Assembly (NCBI GenBank): GCA_949130485.1
Contig: OX422204.1
Span: forward strand, 6,014,015 to 6,078,014
Origin: Agelas oroides
Taxonomy: Eukaryota; Porifera; Demospongiae; Agelasida; Agelasidae
Length of the DNA stretch: 64,000 nucleotides
Direction of reading: 5' to 3'
The notes under the pieces are model-generated. The model was not told the DNA's origin. It did no database searches and saw nothing but the letters and a program-made list of their open reading frames with translations. A program made the translations under genes and the position numbers. Positions 12,401 through 20,600 of this stretch are shown here, in pieces; the first letter of the stretch is position 1; each line of letters begins with the position of its first letter.

Positions 12401-13034
12401 GACTATGGCTGAATCAGGATGTAAGAATTGGTGCTGGCAAGTTAAACAACTACTAGTTAATACTATTGAAGTTCCTACACTTTTCTCAGTAGACATACCA
12501 AATGGGTTTTCTGTAACCACAACTCTATCTTTCATAAAAAATAAACTCATTGATCTAGCAGAAAGAGTTTGGTTAAACGATCTGCATAGACCAGTTAGAA
12601 ACTCAGAAAGTGGAGGTAAACTGTATAACTACAAACTAATTAAAAGCTGTGCTGATACTGCCGGTTTTGTGTTGGCCCCACTCGGCCCTGGCCAGAGATG
12701 GGCGATGGCTTCGCTGCGTGCTGGGTGCCTTCCGCTGGCAGTGGAGACTGGTAGATATCGGATTCCTAAGGTGCCACTAGGGGAAAGGGTGTGTAAGTTA
12801 TGTAATAATGATAAAGTTGAGACTGAATTTCATTTTGTGATGGAATGTAGTAAACTACAAAACTTGCGAAATGAGCTGTTCTTTATTATAACCGAACGAG
12901 ACCATACTTTTATGCACCTCAATATAACTGACAAGTTTTTATATATTCTTAACTCTGAAATTAATACTTGTATAATTGCTAAGTTTATTTATAAAATGTA
13001 TAAATTACGTTGTAGTTTTTTATATCACACTTAA
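9060..13034 (+). CDS. LINE ORF2 polyprotein (endonuclease and reverse transcriptase)
   Basis: The frame is 1324 codons from an ATG at 9060 that lies inside ORF1; conserved sequence only begins at about residue 160, so the true start is uncertain. Order: EEP/APE-type endonuclease (FASWNMGG, then LTETHL, GDFNAR at about 306, SDHSVLSG at about 418); linker; reverse transcriptase with PKSG...YRGISL, FRPHRTCQDHI, FVDFKKAFDSI, SGVKQGCLLSPTLF and AYADDIVLLA (YADD at about 909-912); thumb region; C-terminal CKLC...HFVMEC knuckle at about 1245. Such proteins nick the target and copy the RNA from the nick. No stop or frameshift is visible. How the ribosome reaches ORF2, in another frame from ORF1, is unknown; reinitiation or frameshifting are options. 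Confidence 0.85.
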   Translation: MDLTLENQLSISNELWLPVFFIQLPKYPASTFFIQSPKSPAFSFFIQSPKSTAFSFFIQSPKCPASTSSASSQSQQSPPKLLSVSTTLSSLSNVSSSIQPALSVPQHIHEPSQPTDEEDASASAACGGAQGIGESLSCLGRGLGGGLAHKSADIGTVRIKFASWNMGGFYGNNTKLECISKTGADILCLTETHLCGNEGNINLPGYMWFGHNRKSVHKKAWRGSGGVGVLVANYVLESFSVNILSKDFEDILCISLVHTATAETFGVCVAYLPPSNSSRGDKSLEFVNIMRMLVLKLHSFDNFMICGDFNARCSDKPDTQMLDHCDTVIPPRLSIDHSPVNSHGRTILEFLIDCDLCMLNGRFGETSNKYTCVSTKGASVVDYVFVSTKHFKMLENFNIDYVSDLISQNQIDVEKFPSDHSVLSGSFCLHTSHNTTPNTNKSVNGLQTNTAITTQRLPKVRVPDDFLSNPASIEALSLHFQNGIENIDQVYQSFCNIILKELPIKRKHTNRNRTRKKWWDKELSVLRSKVRKACKAWLRNKSNQVLKHEFVRAQHSFDRAVRSKKRRYIKWNKLQLLLKQKKNVKQFWRDIKKLGISENRKDSQIPLQVQLEDGNMSSERDVILSKWMECFNTLLNRDTSKSSFHPSPEARIDVIPDSEQLNEPITRDEVIQALKTAPTNKAVGIDSIDPSYLQHESVINFLVYLFNYCFENGVCPSAWKKAVIFPIPKSGMSNKHIPGSYRGISLQSAVLKLYTSILNRRLMFLLETHEVISDLQNGFRPHRTCQDHILTLHNIVLNRKLKGNDTYACFVDFKKAFDSINRDLLWRKLSLYGIRGLFLDTLKSMYQDFECSVEVHKEYTPWFNVNSGVKQGCLLSPTLFSLFVNDLLKDYEACELGVRCDDFSVPALAYADDIVLLASDPKHLQKLIDKTTAWCLENDVLINAEKTKIMHFRHKRRKQHLYHFYYNDQVLDYCSEYKYLGYWINEHLDHKTVVDKVALAARRSLGSLIAKSKENGGFSAQTYSYLYSTLVTPVIDYSCCVWGYEKHSPLESMQGNAMRYFLGVGKNFPIAALYGDMGWIPVWITHAFTVIKWWFRLRSYNSNRIANAVFQWSMTMAESGCKNWCWQVKQLLVNTIEVPTLFSVDIPNGFSVTTTLSFIKNKLIDLAERVWLNDLHRPVRNSESGGKLYNYKLIKSCADTAGFVLAPLGPGQRWAMASLRAGCLPLAVETGRYRIPKVPLGERVCKLCNNDKVETEFHFVMECSKLQNLRNELFFIITERDHTFMHLNITDKFLYILNSEINTCIIAKFIYKMYKLRCSFLYHT
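9117..9260 (+). repeat. Four 36-bp tandem repeats in the ORF1/ORF2 overlap
   Basis: Four units start at 9117, 9153, 9189 and 9225, each beginning TTTTTTATACAAT and then CCCAAATNCCCAGCC. The unit length is a multiple of three, so both overlapping frames stay open and both proteins carry a 12-residue repeat (FLYNHPNPQPSP in ORF1, FFIQSPKSPAFS in ORF2). Confidence 0.9.
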
Positions 13035-13150
13035 CCTCACCTTTTGTCATTTTTTTTTTTCACCACACATTTACAATCACAGTGACTCATAAGTCATAAA
13101 ACATGGCTGGGCATTTTCAATGCGTGTCACTTAAATAATAAAATTGATTA

Positions 13151-14243
13151 AGGTATGCAGGAGTTGGTAGGACCTGAGGGACAGACATGATTTGACTCAG
13201 CATCAAGTTCACAGGAGTATACACAGATATCCTGGAAGAGTTTAGCAAATTTTTCTATTACATGTAGAGCCATCAACAATGGTGCATCTGCTGCCTGAAA
13301 TACATGTATACTACTTAGAAATTAATTACATGACCATATACAATGAACATTGACATGTCTGCATGCAGTGTTCTCATACAAGACCAAAAGACAACTAGGC
13401 ATTCTAGTGAAAAGATACTAACAGTAACAACCTATGAATACAAAATCACAGTGTGATTTCAGACTTAGTCTGGCGTCGCTCAATCCTTGCAACACCAAAG
13501 TTAATGGGAAACACGCAGCTGGATGGTGAGTAATTATCTAACTGGTATATGTAGCTAGCTATACGCGATTCTTCCTGTTATAGCGAATTAACGGCAACGC
13601 CACACGTTCAAGGATACAATTAACTTACCATCCTTCTCTGTCACAAACGTATCGTAGTTTGAGGTGAATGCCAAGCCTGGTGTAAGCAGTAGCTAAAACC
13701 AGTGATGTGATCGCATCCGCCCTATACATTTTGTGCGCGCGCAATTCATAGTATAATCATGGTTATATTTTCAAGCCCGGACAACGCTTACGACTTGCTG
13801 CTGAATACGATGAAGGGAGCATTGTGAACGTAGTCAAAATGTGTAATTATATACACCATTCCAACCTTTTCCTGGTGAGAACTGTCTTTTCTCTGTCGTT
13901 TTTTTTGCTAGCTTTTTCATGAAGCATTGATTTGGTATCAGTGCTGCAGAGAACTACACAAGTCTCTATCAGCTTTGTGCAATATAAGGCTTCAGATCAT
14001 GTATAGCTTGCTCAGGCTCACTCTATAATGATTGTGTTCCACACAGGTACGTAGCTAACTGCTATCTGGTCTGGTATTTGGTGGGTGTTCACCATTCAGA
14101 GCAGACCAAAGTACACTGAAAGTTCAATATACACTGAAAGTTCAATATACACTGAAAGTTCATGGAAAGTTCACTGAAAGCATTCATGGAATGTAAACTC
14201 AGAGGGGGGTAGATGGCTGACTGCACATGACAAGCATGGACTG
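13151..14243. other. Non-coding stretch, no gene supported
   Basis: Mostly unique sequence. Minus-strand segments with plausible splice borders (a 13.62-13.70 kb segment followed by gtaagt, and a 13.14-13.29 kb segment preceded by tttcag) can be read, but I could not join them into a recognisable protein. At 14112-14183 a degenerate tandem repeat of cactgaaagttcaatata (about three copies) is visible. Confidence 0.4.
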
Positions 14244-14908
14244 CAGTGGCGGATTTAGGGAGGGTAAGGGGGGTGCAAATGCACCCCCCTTTGGCGGCTA
14301 GTAATGTATTTTGCGTACATAACTGCACGAGTCCATCAAATGATTATGCAGCAGTGGCATGCAGCAACAACAACCAGGCACAGTTAGACTCACGTATCAG
14401 TTCCTTACTGATCTCCAGACGTTTGACTAGGCCTAGAGTTGCTTCGAGATATTCAGTTCGGCCCGAGGGGTCCGCCACGGCGCACCTCGGCGTGCATGTA
14501 CGAGATTTCGAAATCCACTGGATTTCACGTGGATTTCGGATTTCAGAGTGGATTTCTGGATTTCAGTTTGGATTTCTGCCGACAGGTTTCTTCTTGTATG
14601 TTCTTGGATATTTAGTTATAGTTCCCAGCTTAGCAAAAAATTTTAGTTAGTTGTAGTTTTGGTTAACTAAATTTTAAAAAGGCCATACTAAAATGTATTT
14701 AGTTGAAGTTATAGTTAACTAAAACAACACTGTCGGACAGTGTACAAGATTTCTTTTGTGACGGACCCCTCGGTTCGGCCTTCCAGCTAATATTTAGTAT
14801 GAATGCGTTCACGTGACGGAAAGTGGGCGTGGCGAGCCAAAAATTTTCCAGCTCGCTTTGCGCGCCGGTGACTGAACCCCCCTTTCTAAATTTCTAGATC
14901 CGCCACTG
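14244..14908. mobile_element. hAT-like MITE with CAGTGGCGGAT ends
   Basis: The left end CAGTGGCGGATTTAG mirrors the right end CTAGATCCGCCACTG. Flanking sequences catggactg (14235-14243) and cctggactg (14910-14918) match at 8 of 9 bases but the right copy is offset by one base, so the duplication is probable, not exact. Ends of the CAGTG...CACTG type are usual for hAT elements. The interior holds a ggatttc-rich stretch (14515-14575) and no transposase. Confidence 0.6.
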
Positions 14909-16048
14909 GCCTGGACTGGACCTACATGAAGTACTGAGAGCTGAATCAAATATTCAGCTGTGCATGTGAGGTATATTATATACACAGTATATGTCAAGCA
15001 CTATAGCCTCCGAACCAGAGAGTAACTACTGTAGGTTGTCACTGACATGGTATATTGAATGCGTGTATGGTGCTAGCTCAAACATGGTGTTGCATTATGC
15101 AAACATTGAAACTGGTAACAGTGTAACATGTAGCTAACCTGTGTGGAGCTGAGATGTAACCATCAGAGAACCTCTAAGATGGGATGGCACAGACATACTA
15201 TGCAAGCATGCATGCAATACATAAGCAAAACTGCAAAGCTTAAGCACAAATATTATGCAATCCATGCATGGGCACCTACATAGCCCTTTATACAAGTATT
15301 GACTATTACTGTTGTGTAAACACCAAATAGATGTTATTCATCTTTGGAAGATAACATTTCTGCGAGTAAACAGTTTAGTTTGAGGGTAACCATAGTGTGT
15401 GAGGGTATGTAGGAAGAGGAACTCTAGTGTGAAAAAAAGATGCATACAGGGAAGGTATTTACCCTCACTTTATATCACCTCTATACCTTGTTTGCATACT
15501 TTTTGCCATACATTTTTCTTTTACGTTTTTCATTTTTGTACATAACTAACTGTTATAAGCTGTGATTTGTGGGTGATTGAGTATCCGTTATAGTGTGGTA
15601 ATAATTGTGCAGTACACAATATTTCATGTATTTGCTGGTATATTGCGTATGATTGTACACATTTCTGTTTTAGCTGGATACTGTGCTGTATTGTGGGCAG
15701 TTTAGCTTTCCAATAACTGCATGGACTATGAAGCTTGATCACAGCTCAGTGTACAGTGCAGCAGCTTCTAGGAAAACGAGACTATTTAAACAGGTGATTA
15801 TTTCTTTTTCTATTTATTGACAGAAATGTAGACTATAGACGACGGGAAGTTGTAAAATGATGTTTTCCATAAACTACCTTGTTTACAGTGTAAACTACCT
15901 TGTATTCTTTGTTTGCTAATAACAGCAGAGGACAAATCAGGTTGGAGACTATATTTTATAATAATACATGCTAGTCTGGAATTTATTGTTTACAATAACC
16001 ACCCTTGTTCTCGGGCTCTGCCCTTGGAGTCAGGTGGTTATTGACCAT

Positions 16049-16208
16049 AAATCCCATGCTGCCTCGTATTATAAACATTCCCACTGTAGGTGCATGTTGG
16101 CATGCAAAACATTTCTAGTCCACAGTTTAAATCCCATGCTGCCTTGTATTATAAACATTCCCACTGTAGGTGTAAGTTGGCATGCAAAACATTTCTAGTC
16201 CACAGTTT
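16049..16208. repeat. 80-bp tandem duplication
   Basis: Two adjacent 80-base units, both starting aaatcccatgctgcc and ending ctagtccacagttt, differ at only a few positions. They are non-coding in any convincing frame. Confidence 0.9.
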
Positions 16209-16774
16209 CAATCCCGCAGTGTATACTGTAATATCGGTTCTGAAACCCAGTTCTCAAAGTGCACTATATTGTAACAGATAATTATCAGATACACCACCTC
16301 ACTAGGTAAAAGTCTGCATTGATTGCATACACTATATACAAGTATATTACTGTTGTGCAAACTCTAAAGATGTTATTCATGTTTGCATGCATTGGGAATA
16401 TAGTAGTATAGTTTGAGGGTTGCTATCATGTATGTGTGCGTGTGTAGGAACAGGAACTCTAGTGTAAAAAAAAAGATGGAGGGATGGGGCTTTGAATATT
16501 TACCTTCACTTTATATCTATCACCCCTACCTTGTTTGCATACTTTTTGGTATGCCATCCTTACATATTTTTACATTTTAATGTTTTCATTTCTTGTACAT
16601 ATAACAGTTATAAGCTGTGATTTGTGATCATAGTGCATGCATGCACACATGCATGGAAGCACCCAAGTCTGAATATTCGACTCTGAAAGATAGTGCTAAA
16701 ACTATTGCATGACGGGCTACAAAAAATGTTATAAAAATGTGATAGTAGAGTGAATACTCTGCAAAGGCCTTACA

Positions 16775-16849
16775 TTTTAGTCCAGCCGTCAGTTTTCAGC
16801 TAAATTTGATTGTTAGTAATTTAGCTGAAACCTGAGGGCTGGACTAAAA
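16775..16849. repeat. Long hairpin (31-bp stem, 13-nt loop)
   Basis: The arm 16775-16805 (starting ttttagtccagcc) pairs with 16819-16849 with two mismatches. A related single arm (gagagctggactaaaatg) occurs at 26100-26117 at the matching position of the paralogous locus. It could be a fold-back MITE remnant or an RNA hairpin; nothing here decides which. Confidence 0.75.
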
Positions 16850-17507
16850 GAACCCTGACTATGACTGTGAAACCTTTGTAGGGTGGTAATGTACACAGAG
16901 TCAGTGTTATTGTTAACATCAGTGTTAAATACCACTGGGAAAAAATGGAGGTTAATTTAGCCTAAGATGGGTCACCTCAGGACCTTGGCCCATACCACCT
17001 CCCACTTTACCACAGTGTAAGAGTTACATCTTTTGTGTAAGTTCCAATAAAGCATGATCAATACATGCTACCAAGAAGTTAACCCATAGTCCTTGATCAA
17101 TATAGCCACAGTTCTACCCCTTTTTTGGCACAAACATGCAATTACAAAATGTTTTTATTTGCAACAAAATTCCTGGAGTCCTTGGAGTACATGCACCATG
17201 GCTACAGAGGTGGGTCACCACCTGGATCAGAACCCAGACTGCAACTGAGATGACATTTTGGGGGTTAAATCAACCTCCGATTTTTGCAGTCTTGACAACA
17301 CTGTGCTGAATTGGTATTGTGGGTAGTTTAGCTTGTTCCCTTTTATGGTGATCTTAACAGCTTTTATTGGTTCCAATTAATCTCAGTTTGTAGTATTGCA
17401 TGTCCTGATCACAGATAGCTAACAGTCTGCACTGAGTTAAAGCTGTGGTTTTCATATTTACACAGGAAGTGGCACACTCATTTCCTGCATGTTTGAGACA
17501 TGGATGG

Positions 17508-17515
17508 TATAAAAA
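17508..17515 (+). promoter_or_regulatory. TATA box of dispanin gene A
   Basis: TATAAAAA lies about 110 bases upstream of the gene A start codon; the paralogue has TATAAGAA at 26583-26590 about 100 bases before its own start. The stretch around both is conserved between copies, including CACAGGAAGTGGCACACTCA about 45 bases upstream (17461 onward and 26537 onward), which contains mirrored GGAAGT/TTTCCT cores. Function is inferred from position and paralogue conservation. Confidence 0.6.
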
Positions 17516-17617
17516 GGGTTGTTCAGCTTTCCAATAACAGGACCATATGGAGCTTGATCACAGCTCAGTGTACAGTGCAGCAGTTTTTCATTGTTTTGTA
17601 CTACAACACTGATCAAC

Positions 17618-20600
17618 ATGGCCCTACTGCTTATTGCTCAATTATTCGAACTGTCTCAATCAGCAGTAAGTTGCATATAAAATAATGAGTATGTTTGTTA
17701 CACTCAGTGGCGTAGCTAGGTCAAAGATGATGCCCTGGCACAGCTTGCGTATATGTAGTTTCGCGTGGCCAGACCTTGCCCGGGTAGGGTATGGCCACGA
17801 CAGACTAGTTTGTGTACGTGTTCCATCATCTATGGTGAAGTACAAAAGCAAATAGGAGGGTCTGGGAGTATGCTAAAGTCGAGAGCCTATCATGTCGGCT
17901 CTGAGCTATTTCTACGCCATTGGCATTGAAAGCGATCTTCCATGAATCGGGAGTAATTCAGACTGATGGCTTTAGTAAACATACGCATGCGCAGTGTAGG
18001 TGATGGCAAACTCTCAAACGAAAATGCGAAGGAGACACTGCGTCATTCTGTATTATACAAATAGCTGTACTACGATGTTCGATTTTCGAGGTTATTTATG
18101 CATTTTTCAGCGCCCGATAATTGACAGGTATGCACCTGAACTGTGGGGCACGGTCCCTAGTTGTTGAGGCCCGTACCTCGGTGTGCCCCAGAGTTACGCC
18201 ACTGACTTACCATACCGACGTGGGATGCAAACGCTGACGCTCGGGCCAGGCCCGTGTGTCACAGGGAATTCAGGAATTTGGCACCCCCGAGTAAAATTTC
18301 CTAAGGAATTTGGCATCTCTCTAGGGAATAATGCACCCTTTTGAACCCCAAGGAATTGTGTACCCCCACTCAAAATTCCCCAGGGAATCATGCACCCCCA
18401 TGATGAATCATGAAGAATCATATGAGGGGTGGCATCCAATGTAAAACTACTTAAAAAGTACAGACTGTGTGGTTGGGATCACAAACCATCTCCAGTGGCG
18501 TAGCCAGGATGAGCAAGTTACGTGGGCACAGCGTGGGCACACTCAATGCGTGCGTAACATGTAGTCTGCTAGGAGACCTGGGATTAGCCTCGTACCCAGG
18601 CCGCTCGAAAAATAAAAAAAAACGGCCTGGTATCCACTGTTTGCGCACGTGCGGCCATCCCCAGAAAAACCTGGGGATCCGGTTTAATCCGCGTTTGTTT
18701 GTAAATGCGTTCGTATAATTGTTTCGTATACGCCCGTTTCATTTCCGTATCGTCGAAGATGGCAGTATGATGGCAGCGAGTGAGAAAGCGTTTGAAGATT
18801 CTATTTCATACGGACTTTCGCGAATCGGAAGGCCGGAGTTAACTCTCAAGCCCCAACAATTGGAGGCTGTACGTTACATATACGAAGAGAAAGACGTTTT
18901 CTTGTGGCTCCCCACCGGCTTCGGTAAGTCGGTGTGTTTCTGCTAGAAGCCTGCATGATCTTTTCAATGCTCTCCCGAGCTTGCTGCCGTAGGGCCTGAA
19001 GCTTGCGCTCGACCGTCTCCACTTTACCCGAACAGGAGCGACAGATATGTTGGGATAGTCCATCTTCAATGGAAACAGGCACGCGAAGCAGCTCGCGCAG
19101 ACGAGAAGGCCAGTTCTGCTGCAGCCCCACTTCGCTGAAGAGAGCGACGGCTCGCTTGGAAGCCAATTCGCAAAGACAGAGTCTACAAAGAATAGCCATG
19201 TCGGCGATCGAACGCGAGTAAACATAATAACACGTGGGTACGTATACTACATTGCATTCTTTGTCCGGATGTGGTCACGTGAATGGCTACGTAAAAACCG
19301 TACAATTTTACGGAAGTGTACCGTAACCGCCGCACGTGCGCAAACAGTGGATACCAGGCCGTTTTTTTTTATTTTTCGAGCGGCCTGGGTACGAGGCTAA
19401 CCTGGGATATGCTCCCACCATGAAAATTTTTGGGGAATTATACACTCTGAGAACGCTTCTGAGGTCGTTTTCGGCCGCAGGTACCATTTGGGATGGCATA
19501 AGTTCACACCGTTTGAAACTTGCGATCGCACATGCTAATAACTGATCCTTGACCTTAGCTTTCTATACTATTTTTGCCCGGGCACAAGCGAATTTTACGT
19601 GGGCATAGGCCCGGGTATGCTCGGGTGTAGCTACGCCACTGACCATCTCAGGCTGAGCTTGTGGCAATTGATACTCCACTAAAACTAAATAGCTAATACC
19701 GTATTTCTTCTATCAGACGCCGCGGCTACTATTTATTTCGCTGCTCGTTTTGTGCAGCTACAATTCGAGGGCGGCGTTTGAAACTTGTCTGGAGTCCACT
19801 GAATCGCTACCATATAACGACCATCCATTTATAGTCCGTGGGGTGTGGTCCGTATATTATACTCGAAAGTATACGATTTACCGCATACTCACCGCCATTT
19901 TGTAGAGCAGTAGAATAGCAGTATAATGTACACGTGGATCCTAGTTGGCTAGTTGGTACGGACCACGCCCACGCAGGCACACAGTCTACAGCATGCAGGT
20001 TATGAATATTAATTTACGGCCTAAAAGTAGCGATGTCATGCAGAGTCTCCAGAAGTATGCTCGTTTTCGTCTACAGAGGCCATATCTACACATTGCTACA
20101 ACGTATCTGCATCAAATTGAGTACAGAGGTTTCTTAGATGCTTAGGTACATTTGCATTTACTAATTTTAAAAATGTCTGCCTTAGTCAAGAATGTATGCA
20201 CCTTTTCGTCGTATTTCATCCTTTTTCTGTGTATTTTTGAGGTAATAACAGACTTTGTACTTCTGCTCACAATGACTTTCAATATGCAGGCATTACACTA
20301 GATATTCAAAATGAACAACCTTCCCTGGACTGAATAGGTACTGACTAACCTTCACAGCGAGTTTCATCTCAATTGGACTTGCAGTCGCATAATCACGCAA
20401 AAACGACGTATAAATTTTCTGCAAACCACTTGCATTTCTAAGCTCATACAACCTGCTATGTGGACTCAAAGTTAATGATATTGGTACCGTTAGAATCGCT
20501 GTTTCATGCTCTTTTCAAAAATCATAGTTGTTAATGTGATAAATTAATTTCAGTTTTTAGCCCCATATCGCTACTAGTGGGGCAGTGTGACCAATGGGGT

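Larger units (their letters stand above)
7910..13150 (+). mobile_element. Full-length non-LTR retrotransposon (CR1/Jockey-like LINE)
   Basis: A two-ORF LINE: ORF1 with a PHD-like zinc finger, ORF2 with an AP-type endonuclease, reverse transcriptase and a C-terminal Cys/His knuckle, both uninterrupted. Upstream, a 36-37-bp unit (cattgtaagtRtataccagg...) is tandemly duplicated at about 7908-7983, a usual sign of LINE 5' leader. The 3' part after 13034 is a short T-rich, then AATAATAAAATTG-like tail. Exact ends and target duplication could not be fixed. Intact frames suggest a young, possibly mobile copy. Confidence 0.8.
14909..17507. repeat. Upstream duplicated region of the dispanin locus
   Basis: No gene is supported. 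Sequence at 15240-15770 recurs in diverged form at 16300-16660, and parts of both recur at 26140-26250 and 53085-53180, for example the run leading to accttgtttgcatactttt. The 15589-15770 part resembles the upstream exon-1 region of both dispanin genes but lacks their ATGGCCCTA start, so it looks like a dead third copy. Also here are an 80-bp tandem duplication (16049-16128 and 16129-16208) and a hairpin at 16775-16849. Confidence 0.6.
18585..19399. mobile_element. TAGYCTCGT-family element carrying gene fragments
   Basis: Terminal inverted repeats of about 70 bp, starting TAGCCTCGTACCCAGGCC, pair 18585-18655 with 19329-19399. They are flanked by the exact 9-bp duplication acctgggat (18576-18584 and 19400-19408). 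Between the repeats sit a RecQ-type helicase fragment (+) and a zinc-finger fragment (-), so it looks like a gene-capturing (Pack-type) non-autonomous transposon. It is inserted inside the hAT-like element. Confidence 0.85.
18493..19641. mobile_element. hAT-like element with 8-bp duplication ACCATCTC
   Basis: The left end CAGTGGCGTAGCCAGG mirrors the right end GTAGCTACGCCACTG. The exact 8-bp duplication accatctc flanks it at 18485-18492 and 19642-19649. The interior is largely a second, nested inverted-repeat element (18585-19399). Terminal sequence and duplication length together support hAT. Confidence 0.85.

Noticed and set aside
13138-13700. Possible minus-strand spliced gene
   Set aside because: Individual segments have acceptable splice borders but join in more than one phase and give no recognisable protein.
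15589-15790. A third dispanin gene
   Set aside because: Upstream-like sequence is present but there is no ATGGCCCTA start, and no further exons are nearby.
17705-18204. A separate 500-bp hAT-like element using the inverted end at 18193-18204
   Set aside because: The 8-bp duplication gttacact fits the pair 17705/21748; the sequence after 18204 does not match it.
18719-18946. RecQ-type helicase as a host gene
   Set aside because: It ends right after motif I and lies within transposon inverted repeats, so it is a fragment.
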